A stretch of DNA of 64,000 nt, from NCBI GenBank assembly GCA_005502805.1, contig SCMY01000001.1:186001-250000 (forward strand), read 5' to 3'. The notes beneath the pieces are model-generated. The model searched no databases and had not been told where the DNA came from. It was given only the letters and a program-made list of their open reading frames with translations. Of this stretch, positions 55,095 to 63,429 are shown one piece after another; the stretch's first letter is position 1, and each line of letters opens with the position of its first letter. Source of the stretch: Rhizobiales bacterium 2SD (GTDB taxonomy: Bacteria > Pseudomonadota > Alphaproteobacteria > Rhizobiales > Beijerinckiaceae). The position numbers and the translations under genes were made by a program.

Positions 55095-55112
55095 ATATTG
55101 AAAAAACAATAT
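55095..55112. promoter_or_regulatory. inverted repeat overlapping the ArsR-type gene start
   Basis: ATATTG (55095-55100), six A, CAATAT (55107-55112) is a perfect 6-6-6 inverted repeat; the last two bases are inside the ATG. The whole 55070-55112 stretch is very AT-rich. It suits autoregulation and control of the divergent importer/dioxygenase operon. Confidence 0.65.
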
Positions 55113-55461
55113 GTCAATCGCCGTTCCACCCGCGACCGAAGCGCCCGTGAGCCCGCCGATCCACGAGGCGGCCGCGCTTCTCGCCGCCATGGCCAGCCCG
55201 CGCCGGCTCGCCATCCTCTGCCGGCTCGTCGAGGGCGAGGCCGGAGCCGCCGAGCTCGCCGAAGTCACCGGATTGAGCCCGGCCGGCGTCGCTTCACATC
55301 TGGCGCAGCTGCGCAGGCTCGGGCTGATCGCCGCGCAACGGCGCGGCATCGCGGTCTTCTTCTCGCTCGCAAGCGACGAGGCGAAGGCCGTGCTGGAGAC
55401 GCTGCACGCGCTCTATTGCGCGCCGGCGCAGGCCCTCAGCCGCGCTGCCAGAGGCCTCTGA
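55111..55461 (+). CDS. ArsR-family regulator with SqrR/BigR-type cysteine pair (first)
   Basis: A 116-residue winged-helix repressor (MASPRRLAILCRLVEGEAGA, GLSPAGVASHLAQLRRLGLI). Two cysteines, C37 in RLAILC and C103 in HALYC, have the same places and the same 66-residue spacing as the persulfide-sensing pair of SqrR and BigR. Sulfane sulfur would join them and release DNA. It is divergent from the YeeE/YedE-dioxygenase operon and overlaps the convergent TsuA-like gene by 26 bases at its end. It lacks the N-terminal extension of the second regulator. Confidence 0.85.
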   Translation: MSIAVPPATEAPVSPPIHEAAALLAAMASPRRLAILCRLVEGEAGAAELAEVTGLSPAGVASHLAQLRRLGLIAAQRRGIAVFFSLASDEAKAVLETLHALYCAPAQALSRAARGL

Positions 55462-56509
55462 TCGAACCTTCGACCAGGAAGGCGATGCCGATCCGCGCGC
55501 CGATCATCATGCCGGCGATCGCCAGCGGCCAGGACAGCGCCAGCATCGAGCCGGCCGAGATGCCCTGCCCGATCGTGCAGCCGCCGGCGAGCACGCCGCC
55601 GCCGCCCATCAGCACGGCGCCGAGGAGATGGCGGCGCATCTCGCGGTCGTCGTCGAAGGCTTCCCAGCGGAATTCCCGGTCGTAGAGCGCGGACAGGAAC
55701 GAGCCGAGCGTGACACCGGCAAGCGTACCGATGCCAAATTCGAGCAGCGCGGAGGGTGTGCTCAACACTGCATAGAGCGCCCGGCCGACCGGCGAGACGA
55801 AGGTCAGGCTCTGCGCCCGTGGGACGGCCTCGAAGGCATCGATGGCGATGCCGGTCACCCACCAGCCGGCGACGACGGCGAGGCCGAGCGTCGCACCCGC
55901 CAGCAGCAGGCGCGGCGAGCGCCGCAGTCGCGGATCGATGGCCACGGCGGCGATCAGGGTGCAGGCGCCGGCAGCGGTGATCAGCCCGCGTGCATCCGGC
56001 GCGCCGAAATAGGCCAGGATGCTGGCGAGATCGCCCTTGAGACCGCCCGGCAGCGGCCAATAGACCTTTTCCAGCACCTCGATCCGGATCGGCGCGAACA
56101 TGCCGCGCAGCGTCGCATAGGCGACCGCGCCGAAGACCATCATCACGATCAGGCTGCGCAGGTCGCCGGAACCGAGCCGGATCAGCGAGCCGAAGCCGCA
56201 GGTGCCGACCAGCGCCATGCCGAGGCCGAACAATGTGCTGCCGACCGCGATCGACAGCCAGGGCAGTGCCGGCTGGACATAGGTCGAGATCGCGGGGTCG
56301 AGCAGATGCAGCCCGATCAGCGCCTGCGTGCCGATCAGCGCGATCGCCAGCGCGAGGCCGAAGATCCTGAGGCGGCGGGTGTCGCCACCCATCCAGGCAT
56401 CCTCGACGGCGCCGAAGGAGCAGAGCCGGGCGCGGCGGACGGTGAAGCCGCAGGCCGCGCCAACGGCAACGCCCGCCAATGCCGCGCCCCAGGCCGGCAG
56501 CGCGATCAT
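55436..56509 (-). CDS. full-length YeeE/YedE thiosulfate importer (TsuA-like)
   Basis: A 357-residue membrane protein with about nine to ten helices. Three conserved cysteines are in ARLCSFGAVEDAW, GTCGFGSLIRLG and GGCTIGQGISAGS, matching the thiosulfate path residues described for TsuA. It lies 29 bases after the second ArsR-type gene in a leftward operon soxS-like, arsR-like, this gene. It would supply cytoplasmic thiosulfate for assimilation or sensing. It may be functionally redundant with the split pair at 54112-55001. Confidence 0.88.
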   Translation of the reverse strand: MIALPAWGAALAGVAVGAACGFTVRRARLCSFGAVEDAWMGGDTRRLRIFGLALAIALIGTQALIGLHLLDPAISTYVQPALPWLSIAVGSTLFGLGMALVGTCGFGSLIRLGSGDLRSLIVMMVFGAVAYATLRGMFAPIRIEVLEKVYWPLPGGLKGDLASILAYFGAPDARGLITAAGACTLIAAVAIDPRLRRSPRLLLAGATLGLAVVAGWWVTGIAIDAFEAVPRAQSLTFVSPVGRALYAVLSTPSALLEFGIGTLAGVTLGSFLSALYDREFRWEAFDDDREMRRHLLGAVLMGGGGVLAGGCTIGQGISAGSMLALSWPLAIAGMMIGARIGIAFLVEGSIRGLWQRG

Positions 56510-56537
56510 GGCAGGCGCCGCTGGCGGCTACGGTTGC

Positions 56538-56918
56538 TCACGATTGTCCGGCTTCGGGTCCGGGCGGATTGCAGAAGATGTCGTAGATCACGGCAATCAC
56601 ACGCCGGACATCGTCACTGGCGAGGCTGTAATAGATCGCCTTGCCGTCGCGGCGGGTGGTGACGAGCTGGTCGAGCCGCAGGCGCGCAAGCTGCTGCGAG
56701 ACCATCGGCTGGCGCAGCGAGAGCAGGTTCTCGAGCTCGGTCACCGTGCGCTCCCGCTCGGCCAGCAGGCAGAGCAGCAGCAGCCGATTCTCATGCGAGA
56801 GGGCTTTCAGGAAATCGCTGGCCTTGCGGGCCTTGCGCATCAATTGGTCGAGCTCGGGCGAGAACTCGGCGCCGTCGCGCAGTTCGGTTTCGAGCGCTTT
56901 CGAGACGATCGCGGTCAT
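56538..56918 (-). CDS. ArsR-family regulator with SqrR/BigR-type cysteine pair (second)
   Basis: The 126-residue protein is the closer match to BigR/SqrR: SDFLKALSHENRLLLLCLLA, LLSLRQPMVSQQLARLRLDQ and AIYYSLASDD. C50 and C116 (YDIFC) are 66 residues apart, as in the known sensors. It starts with an ATGA overlap on the thioredoxin-like gene, so it is the middle gene of the leftward operon. Probable operator: the AT-rich imperfect palindrome at 57335-57352. Confidence 0.88.
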   Translation of the reverse strand: MTAIVSKALETELRDGAEFSPELDQLMRKARKASDFLKALSHENRLLLLCLLAERERTVTELENLLSLRQPMVSQQLARLRLDQLVTTRRDGKAIYYSLASDDVRRVIAVIYDIFCNPPGPEAGQS

Positions 56919-57319
56919 TGGGTCCGTGTGCCTGATCGTTGAACCTGGTCAGGAGTCTCAATGACAGCAACCAGCCGCCCGAGCAAACCCCAGAACATGT
57001 CGTCGTTGAGATAGCCGGTGATGCGGCCGACCTCCTGGCCATTATCCATCAGCACGAAGGTCGGGGTCGCGATGACCGGCTCGCGCAATCCCTCTCCGCG
57101 TACGCCGCCGGCCGGCAGATCGATCCGCCGTAGTGGCGCCGCCTTGCCTTCCGGCGTCCTGGCATAGACCGGCGCGACCTCACGCTCGAAGCGGACGCAG
57201 AATGGGCAGCCAGTGCGGGTGTACATGACGAGCTCGGCAGCGAAGGCTGGCAGCGACAGCAATAGCGGCAACGTGAACGCCGCCGCCACCGCTATGCGAT
57301 ATCGCCTGCTTGCAATCAT
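56915..57319 (-). CDS. SoxS-like periplasmic thioredoxin
   Basis: A 134-residue exported thioredoxin-fold protein: signal RIAVAAAFTLPLLLSLPAFA, active site CPFC in MYTRTGCPFCVRF and the cis-proline loop ATPTFVL. SoxS of Paracoccus keeps SoxY reduced and active, and the gene order here (thioredoxin with sulfur regulator) supports the same role. It is first in the leftward operon, divergent from the SoxW-like gene over 67 bases. Confidence 0.82.
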   Translation of the reverse strand: MIASRRYRIAVAAAFTLPLLLSLPAFAAELVMYTRTGCPFCVRFEREVAPVYARTPEGKAAPLRRIDLPAGGVRGEGLREPVIATPTFVLMDNGQEVGRITGYLNDDMFWGLLGRLVAVIETPDQVQRSGTRTQ

Positions 57320-57334
57320 GCCCAGAACATAGTC

Positions 57335-57352
57335 GTATTCATATGTTTATAC
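57335..57352. promoter_or_regulatory. AT-rich imperfect palindrome between soxS- and soxW-like genes
   Basis: GTATTCATATGTTTATAC has complementary outer arms (GTAT/ATAC) and central AT symmetry, with six of nine positions pairing. It is the only AT-rich spot in the 67-base divergent gap, so it is a candidate site for the second ArsR-type regulator. Confidence 0.45.
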
Positions 57353-57386
57353 CAGAGCCCGCTGAGGCTCCTGCGGAGGCGACGCC

Positions 57387-57902
57387 ATGATCACACGACG
57401 CGGCCTGCTGGCGAGCACGGTGGTGGCGATGACGGCGCCGGCCCTGGCCAAGGCGAAGCTCGGCGAGGACGGGCTCTACCAGGAAGACTGGTATCTCGAC
57501 AGCTTCCTCGATCTCACCGAGGACCTGACCAATGCGAGCCAAAGCGGCAAGCGCTTCGCGATCCTCTGGGGCCTGCGCAACTGCCCGGCCTGCCGGCGCA
57601 TGCACGAGGTCCATCTCGCCGACCCTGCGATCGAAAGCTATATCCGCGACAATTTCGCGGTGCTCCACCTCAACATCCTCGGCGCGCGCGAGGTCACCGA
57701 TTTCGACGGCGGCAAGCTGACGGAGAAGGCGCTCGCCAAGCGCTACGGAATCGAAGGCACGCCGGCGATCCAGTTCTTCCCCGCCGGCGCGAACGGGCTC
57801 GCAGCGAAAGCTCCGAAGGAGCGCGAAGTCGCTCGCATGGCCTCGCTGCCCGAGCCGCAGGCCTTCATCGCCCAGTTCCGCGCCGTCAGGAATGGTGTGT
57901 GA
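57387..57902 (+). CDS. SoxW-like thioredoxin
   Basis: The 171-residue protein has a Tat-type leader (ITRRGLLASTVVAMTAPALA) and a thioredoxin fold with CPAC in WGLRNCPACRRMHE and the cis-Pro region EGTPAIQFF. The extra helices YLDSFLDLTEDLTNASQSGK before the active site are typical of SoxW. It probably provides reductant for SoxY or other periplasmic cysteines. GGAGG lies just upstream of the ATG. A 41-base gap separates it from the convergent NTF2-like gene. Confidence 0.82.
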   Translation: MITRRGLLASTVVAMTAPALAKAKLGEDGLYQEDWYLDSFLDLTEDLTNASQSGKRFAILWGLRNCPACRRMHEVHLADPAIESYIRDNFAVLHLNILGAREVTDFDGGKLTEKALAKRYGIEGTPAIQFFPAGANGLAAKAPKEREVARMASLPEPQAFIAQFRAVRNGV

Positions 57903-57943
57903 AAGAGAGGCTGGATCTGTAGCCGTGGCGACAGCCCTGGCCG

Positions 57944-58366
57944 TCAGCGTGCCGCCCTCGCCTCCGCGCTGTCGTTCCAGACCTCCTGGCGCCGGATCAA
58001 TCCGCCGGCGAGCTCGAAACGGTCGACGAAGCGGATGCCGGAGAAGGCGCTGCCATCAGGCCATTGGCCGTGGAGACTCCCCAGCACATAGACGACGACC
58101 ACGCCATCCGGCTCCTCGCAGAGATCGCAGCGCTCGACATGCTTGGCGAGGCTGCGATAGCGGTCGGACGAGCCGGCAACGATCGCGGCGAGGTCATCTC
58201 GCCGTACGCCGCCGGGAAAGATGAACTCGGCATCATCGGCGACGAAGACGCGGGCCGCGTCGAGATCGCGCCGCTCCATGGCCGCGAGATAACCCAAGGC
58301 GAGTGCCCGGGCGCCACGGTGACGCTCGGCCGCCTGGGCCGGGGAAACGATCGCCTCAGAGCTCAT
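57944..58366 (-). CDS. NTF2/SnoaL-like protein
   Basis: A 140-residue protein with the NTF2-like pattern: a helix pair (ALALGYLAAMERRDLDAARV, FVADDAEFIFPGG) and then strands GVVVVYVLGSLHGQW, SGIRFVDRFELAGGLIRRQE. Such folds bind small molecules or act as ketosteroid-isomerase-like enzymes; no catalytic residues can be assigned. It overlaps tctA by 11 bases and so belongs to the carboxylate transporter operon. It might act on the imported solute. Confidence 0.75.
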   Translation of the reverse strand: MSSEAIVSPAQAAERHRGARALALGYLAAMERRDLDAARVFVADDAEFIFPGGVRRDDLAAIVAGSSDRYRSLAKHVERCDLCEEPDGVVVVYVLGSLHGQWPDGSAFSGIRFVDRFELAGGLIRRQEVWNDSAEARAAR

Positions 58367-59855
58367 TGACCGCCCTCGCCACCATCAGCTTCTGCCGGAC
58401 CTTCGAGAACATCGGCAGCACGATCAGCAGCAGGCCGAAGGCCAGGATGGTCAGCGCGATCGGCCGGCCCATCAGATAGTCGAGCGGATCGCGCGCCAGC
58501 ATCATGGTCTGGCGCAGGTTGAACTCGATCGGTCCGCCCAGCACGAAGGCGAGGATAAGCGGCGCGGTGTCGAAGCGCAGCTTGCGCAGGCCGTAGCCGA
58601 GCACGCCGAACAGCAGGAGGAGCAGCACCTCGACCGGATTGTTGTTGAGCGAATAGGCGCCGATGATCATGAACAGGATCAGCGCGGCGTAGAGCGCGCG
58701 GTAGGGCACCTTCAGCAGCTGCACCCAGATGCCGATCAGCGGCAGGTTGAGCAGCACCAGCATGACGTTGCCGACATACATCGAGGCGATCACGCCCCAG
58801 AATATCTCCGGCCGCTCCTGGATCATCAGCGGTCCCGGCGTGACATTGTGGACGATCAGCGCCCCGAGCAGCAGGGCGGTGACGGGATTGCCGGGCAGGC
58901 CGAGCGCCAGAAGCGGGATGAAGGAGCCGGCCGCGCCGGCATTGTTGGCCGCTTCCGGCCCGGCGACGCCCTCGACCGCGCCGTTGCCGAACTCCTCGGG
59001 ATGCTTGGTGAACTTCTTCTCGACGCCATAGGAGATGAAGGAGGCGAGCGTCGCGCCGCCGCCGGGTAAAAGGCCGATCAGGAAACCGAGCACCGAGCCG
59101 CGGGCGATCGGTGCGGCCGAGCGCTTCCAGTCCTCCCTGGTCGGCATCAGGCTGCCGACGGGCACCGCCTGCATCGAGCGGGTCCGGAACTTCTCGACGT
59201 TCTCGAAGACCTCGCCGAGGCCGAAGATGCCCATGGCGACCACGACCACGCCAAAACCGTCCGTGAGCTCGGGGATGCCGAGGGTGAAGCGCGGCTGGCC
59301 GGTGATGACGTCCTGCCCGACCATGCTGAGCAGCAGCCCGGCCGCGATCATGATCAGCGACTTGACGACGTTGCCCTTGGCCAGGACCAGGATGACGATG
59401 AAGCCGAGCAGCAGCAGCGACAGGTTCTCGGCCGGGCCGAAGCGGATGGCGAACTCGACCAGCGGCATGCTGATCAGGCCGATAGCGAGCGCGCCGACCG
59501 TGCCGGCGACGAAGGAGCCGATCGCGGCGATGGCGATGGCGGCGCCGGCGCGGCCTTGCTGCGCCATCTTGTAGCCATCGAGGCAGGTGACGACACTCTG
59601 GGCCTCGCCGGGGATCTTGACGAGGATCGCGGTGGTCGAGCCGCCATAGCTCGCGCCGTAATAGATGCCGGCGATCATGATGATCGCCGAGACCGGGTCG
59701 AGCCCGATCGTCAGTGGCAGCAGCATCGCGATCGCCGCAGTCGGGCCGAGGCCGGGCAGGACGCCGATCAGCGTGCCGATCAGCGCGCCGGAAAAGCAGA
59801 AGACCAGGTTCATCGGCTTGAGGGCGACGATGAACCCTCCGAGCAAGCCTTCCAT
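58356..59855 (-). CDS. tctA: TctA, tripartite tricarboxylate transporter large membrane subunit
   Basis: A 499-residue membrane protein with about 11-12 helices. Family motifs include GALIGTLIGVLPGLGPTAAI near the N-terminus, IYYGASYGGSTTAILVKIPG, and GLLPGGGATLASFISYGVEK in the second half with GVAGPEAANNAGAAGSFIPL. It carries carboxylates with Na+ or H+ once TctC delivers them. ATG 59855 overlaps the TctB stop by one base. Confidence 0.93.
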   Translation of the reverse strand: MEGLLGGFIVALKPMNLVFCFSGALIGTLIGVLPGLGPTAAIAMLLPLTIGLDPVSAIIMIAGIYYGASYGGSTTAILVKIPGEAQSVVTCLDGYKMAQQGRAGAAIAIAAIGSFVAGTVGALAIGLISMPLVEFAIRFGPAENLSLLLLGFIVILVLAKGNVVKSLIMIAAGLLLSMVGQDVITGQPRFTLGIPELTDGFGVVVVAMGIFGLGEVFENVEKFRTRSMQAVPVGSLMPTREDWKRSAAPIARGSVLGFLIGLLPGGGATLASFISYGVEKKFTKHPEEFGNGAVEGVAGPEAANNAGAAGSFIPLLALGLPGNPVTALLLGALIVHNVTPGPLMIQERPEIFWGVIASMYVGNVMLVLLNLPLIGIWVQLLKVPYRALYAALILFMIIGAYSLNNNPVEVLLLLLFGVLGYGLRKLRFDTAPLILAFVLGGPIEFNLRQTMMLARDPLDYLMGRPIALTILAFGLLLIVLPMFSKVRQKLMVARAVNEL

Positions 59856-60340
59856 CAGTAACCCCAGAGCGAGCCGGCCGGCATGTTGACCGAGAGCGCG
59901 ACGACGAAGAGCAGATAGGCGGCGAGCGCGGTCAGCACGGCCCGAACGAGGGCCTTCGCCGAGACCAGCCTTTCCTCGCCAACGGCGTAGAGGCCGTACA
60001 TCAGTGCGGTGGCGCTGAGGATGAAGCCGAGCCGCGTCAGCAGCAGCGCGAAAGCGCCGATCATCAGGGCGACGAGCGCGACCATGGTCGCGCCATGCAG
60101 GCCGCCACCCTCCTCGTCGTCTTCGGCCTCGTCCGTGCCCGGCTTGATGAAGAGGGCAAAGCTCAGCCCGGTCATCGCCAGCGAGAGCAGCAGCGGCACC
60201 GCGCCGGGGCCAAGCAGCCGGCTCGTGCCGAGCGGCAACTGCAGCGAGGCGACGATCCCGATCAGGCCGCAAACGAGGCCTGCGACCGCGCCGAGGCGCG
60301 GTCGCAGGGTCTCGGCCAGGCCGCTGTTCTTTCCGGTCAC
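59855..60340 (-). CDS. tctB: TctB, tripartite tricarboxylate transporter small membrane subunit
   Basis: The 161-residue protein has four helices, an acidic loop (GTDEAEDDEEGGG) between helices 2 and 3, and the late ARVLTALAAYLLFVVAL-like helix. It sits between tctC and tctA, overlapping both. This is the usual accessory subunit. Confidence 0.88.
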   Translation of the reverse strand: MTGKNSGLAETLRPRLGAVAGLVCGLIGIVASLQLPLGTSRLLGPGAVPLLLSLAMTGLSFALFIKPGTDEAEDDEEGGGLHGATMVALVALMIGAFALLLTRLGFILSATALMYGLYAVGEERLVSAKALVRAVLTALAAYLLFVVALSVNMPAGSLWGY

Positions 60341-61320
60341 TTGGCCAGGCCGAGCTTGACGAGAAGCGGCTTCATCATCGCGCTTTCCTCGGCGATCTCG
60401 CGGCCGAAGACATCGGGCCCGGCGAACTCGACCTCGGTCATCGTGCTCTGCGCGAAGGCGACGACGGCCGGGCCGGTCGCAGCCTTCTCGATCGCGGCCG
60501 CGAGCTGCTGCACCACCGCGTCGGGCGTCGCTTTCGGCGCCCAGATGCCGACCAGCGGCGACAAAGCGAGATCGACGCCGGATTCGGCGAAGGTCGGGAC
60601 GTCAGGCAGGATCTTGGCGCGCGTCTTGCCGAACTGGGCGATCGCGACCATGCGTCCGCCCTTGGCCTGCGGCACGATCGACTGGGCGAAGCCGAGCGCG
60701 AGGTCGATGGTGCCGCCGACCGTCGCCGCCACCGCCGGCGTCGCGCCGGGAAAAGGCACATGGGTCAGCTTGATGTCGGCGGCGAGCGCGAAGGCCTCGC
60801 CCGACAGATGGGTGCCGCCGCCGGTGCCGGCACTGCCGAAGGTGACCTTCTCCGGATTGGCCTTGGCATAGGCGACGAGGCTCTTCACGTCGTTGAAAGG
60901 TGCGCCGATGCGGGCGCCCATGACATTGGGGCCAAGGCCGACGCGGGCGACCGGCCGCAGGTCGGACACCGCGTAGGGAAGCTGGTTCTGGTGCGGTGCG
61001 ACGGAGAGCGGCGCCGAGGTCGAGAACAGCAGGGTATGGCCGTCAGGCTTGGCCGATTTGGCGACATAGTTCGCGCCGATCGTGCCGCCAGCGCCGGGGC
61101 GGGTCTCGACCAGCACGTTCTTGCCGAGGATCTTCTCCAGCTCGGTGCCGAAGGCGCGGGCGAACTGGTCGGTCGAGCCCGGTGCATAGGGCACCACGAA
61201 GGTGATCGGCTGCGTCGGAAAGGCCCAGGCTGTACGGCTCGCCAGGCCGAGCCCGGCTGCCGCGGCCAACCCGCCGAGGAGGACGCGCCTCCCGATCCCC
61301 GCTTCGTCCATCCCGTTCAT
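60337..61320 (-). CDS. tctC: TctC/Bug-family solute-binding protein
   Basis: A 327-residue binding protein with a twin-arginine-like leader (IGRRVLLGGLAAAAGLGLAS). Mature segments include PITFVVPYAPGSTDQFARAF, VETRPGAGGTIGANYVAKS and PDGHTLLFS, standard for Bug receptors of carboxylates. It starts at ATG 61320 behind GGGAAGAAGAACG. It heads the operon tctC-tctB-tctA-NTF2. The ligand is unknown. Confidence 0.92.
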   Translation of the reverse strand: MNGMDEAGIGRRVLLGGLAAAAGLGLASRTAWAFPTQPITFVVPYAPGSTDQFARAFGTELEKILGKNVLVETRPGAGGTIGANYVAKSAKPDGHTLLFSTSAPLSVAPHQNQLPYAVSDLRPVARVGLGPNVMGARIGAPFNDVKSLVAYAKANPEKVTFGSAGTGGGTHLSGEAFALAADIKLTHVPFPGATPAVAATVGGTIDLALGFAQSIVPQAKGGRMVAIAQFGKTRAKILPDVPTFAESGVDLALSPLVGIWAPKATPDAVVQQLAAAIEKAATGPAVVAFAQSTMTEVEFAGPDVFGREIAEESAMMKPLLVKLGLAK

Positions 61321-61717
61321 CGTTCTTCTTCCCTCGTTCCGCCCTGATCGGCGCGTGGCGGGCAAGGGCCCGGGCCATGCTCGACGATTGAGCCTTTGCT
61401 GTATGCAAGAAAATGTCAACACTTACTAGGGACCGGGCCGGCGCATATTTCGGCATGTGCCCCAAAAAACAGTCGGCCATATTGCCGCTAGCAAGAGGAG
61501 CCGCAACCCGGCGTTGTTGCGTGGCCAACACTCGCTGGAGTCGGTGCGGTTCACGGATGCGCGCATTGGAGAGGGGCGAAGTTGATTGCAATTAGTGTCA
61601 ACAGTATTGGCAAAGGCTGCATGCAATCCGCTTATGGGGCGATGACCAAACGGCCTTGGACGCCGGCTCGCCGAACCGGTTTCGTGATCCGGACCTGCCC
61701 TGTTCGAGCCGGAGACC
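61321..61717. promoter_or_regulatory. 397-base divergent control region with repeated TGCAA-TGTCAACA element
   Basis: No gene is supported here; short open frames lack coding character. TGCAA-N5-TGTCAACA occurs at 61404-61421 and TGCAA-N4-TGTCAACA at 61587-61603, about 180 bases apart. One copy is near each divergent promoter, tctC on the left and the FMN reductase on the right. No regulator gene is adjacent. Confidence 0.45.
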
Positions 61718-62371
61718 ATGCTGGCCACCTCCCCTCCCGCCGGAATGCCTGCCGTCAAGCCGCTGATCGTCGGCATCGGCGGCACGCTCCATGAGCGATC
61801 CTCGACCGAGCTCGCTTTGCGCCAGACCTGCGAGGCGATCGGGGACGAGGCCGATATCCGCATCTTCGCCGGGCGCGACCTGCTGCTGCCGCTCTATCAG
61901 CCGGGTGCCGCGAGCCGCGATGCCGGTGCGGCCGCGCTGGTCTCGGCGCTGAGACATTGCGACGGGCTGATCATCGCAAGCCCGGCCTATCACGGCAGCG
62001 TCTCCGGCCTGATCAAGAACGCGCTCGACTATGCCGAGGAGCTGTCGGGGGAGGACAGGCCCTATCTCGACGGCGTACCGATCGGACTGATCGCCTGCGC
62101 TGCCGGCTGGCAGGCCGCTGGCCAGACGCTGGCGACGCTGCGGACGATCGCGCATGCCCTGCGTGGCTGGCCGACGCCCTATGGCGCAACGATCCGCACC
62201 ATGCCCGGCCTGTTCGCAGGCGGCGCTTGCAGCGACCCTGCGGTCGCAGTCGATCTCGGCCGCGTCGGCAAGCAAGTGCTTGCTTTCACCCAATCGCAAG
62301 CGTCGGCGCTCGTCGGACTGGCATCCGTGCAGCGCGCCGCGACCTTTACCTCGACCGGGACCACGCCATGA
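61718..62371 (+). CDS. NADPH-dependent FMN reductase (SsuE/MsuE-like)
   Basis: A 217-residue flavodoxin-fold reductase: PLIVGIGGTLHERSSTELAL for the phosphate loop, DGLIIASPAYHGSVSGLIKN and ALDYAEELSGEDRPYLDGVP around the flavin. It should supply reduced FMN to the luciferase-like monooxygenase, whose ATG overlaps its stop by four bases. GGAGACC precedes the ATG. Such pairs work on sulfonates, sulfones or other heteroatom compounds. Confidence 0.85.
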   Translation: MLATSPPAGMPAVKPLIVGIGGTLHERSSTELALRQTCEAIGDEADIRIFAGRDLLLPLYQPGAASRDAGAAALVSALRHCDGLIIASPAYHGSVSGLIKNALDYAEELSGEDRPYLDGVPIGLIACAAGWQAAGQTLATLRTIAHALRGWPTPYGATIRTMPGLFAGGACSDPAVAVDLGRVGKQVLAFTQSQASALVGLASVQRAATFTSTGTTP

Positions 62372-63429
62372 GACTGGGAATCTGGGCTCCGCTGCCCCAC
62401 ACCATCCGGGCCGAGCCCGAGATGGATCGTGCGATCGCCGAACTTGGCGCCGCCGGCGCCGGTGGGGCGGCCGACACCTCGTTCGAATTCGCCGCGCGCA
62501 TCCTGCAGCAGGCCGAGGAGGCCGGTTTCTCGATCTCGCTGATCGCCGAGCGCTGGCTCGGCCCCGATCTTGAATCCTGGGTGATGGCTTCGGCGCTGTC
62601 GCAGCGCACGCAGCGGATGGAGCTGATGGTCGCCGCCCATCCCGGCATCGTCACGCCGCAGGCGGTGGCCAAGATGGGCGCTTCGCTCGACCGGATCAGC
62701 GGCGGGCGCTTCGCCATCAACCTGGTCAATGGCTGGTGGCCGGACGAGCTCAACCTGTTCGGCAATGGCGGCTGGCTGGAAGGCAGCGCCGAGCGCGCGG
62801 CGCGCCTCGGCGAGTTCGTCCGGGTGCTGCGCGGCCTGTGGACGGAAGAGGCGTTCTCGTTCAGCGGCCGCTATTACACGGTCGACAAGGCGAGCCTGCC
62901 CTTGAAGGCGTGCCGTTCGCCGCCGCCGATTTATGCCGCCAGCCGCTCGCCGGAGGGCAAGGCACTGGTGGCGGAAAGCTGTGATGTCTGGTTCGCCGAC
63001 TATGTGCCGGACTATCGGCTCTACGACGACAATCTCGCGGTGATGGCGCAGGAGATCGCCGAGATGAAGACGCTCGCCGCCGGCCATGGCCGCGAACTCG
63101 GGATCGGCCTCAGCGCGCATGTGATCTGCGCCGACATGCAGGACGAAGCCCATGCCCAGGCCGAGGAGATGCTGGATTACGGCAAGCGCAGCCGTATCGC
63201 TGCCGTGGCGGCGCGCGGGCTCGGCGCCGGTCTCGTCGGCACGCCGGAGCTGTTGGCGCAGCGGATCGAGACGTACTCGCGCATCGGCATCGACTGCCTG
63301 ATGCTGCGCTTCCACCCGATGACGGAGGGGCTCGCTGGTTTCGCTGAGAAGGTCGTTCCGCTGCTGCGCGAGCGGCTCGTGATCGATCCAGGGAGTGTGC
63401 AGCCGGAGTTGGAACCCACCCATGGCTGA
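62368..63429 (+). CDS. luciferase-like (LLM) FMNH2-dependent monooxygenase
   Basis: The 353-residue protein has the LLM TIM-barrel pattern: FAARILQQAEEAGFSISLIA, TQRMELMVAAHPGIVTPQAV AKMGASLDRISGGRF in succession and NLVNGWWPDELNLFG. It resembles SsuD and SfnG enzymes that split C-S bonds, and the GWW...NLFG loop fits that subgroup. It needs reduced flavin from the coupled reductase. A sulfonate or sulfone substrate would suit the sulfur-rich neighbourhood, but is not proven. Confidence 0.85.
   Translation: MRLGIWAPLPHTIRAEPEMDRAIAELGAAGAGGAADTSFEFAARILQQAEEAGFSISLIAERWLGPDLESWVMASALSQRTQRMELMVAAHPGIVTPQAVAKMGASLDRISGGRFAINLVNGWWPDELNLFGNGGWLEGSAERAARLGEFVRVLRGLWTEEAFSFSGRYYTVDKASLPLKACRSPPPIYAASRSPEGKALVAESCDVWFADYVPDYRLYDDNLAVMAQEIAEMKTLAAGHGRELGIGLSAHVICADMQDEAHAQAEEMLDYGKRSRIAAVAARGLGAGLVGTPELLAQRIETYSRIGIDCLMLRFHPMTEGLAGFAEKVVPLLRERLVIDPGSVQPELEPTHG

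Noticed and set aside
61413-61794. Small plus-strand frames in the tctC/FMN reductase gap
   Set aside because: No ribosome sites and no recognisable composition; they overlap the probable promoters and the start of the reductase gene.
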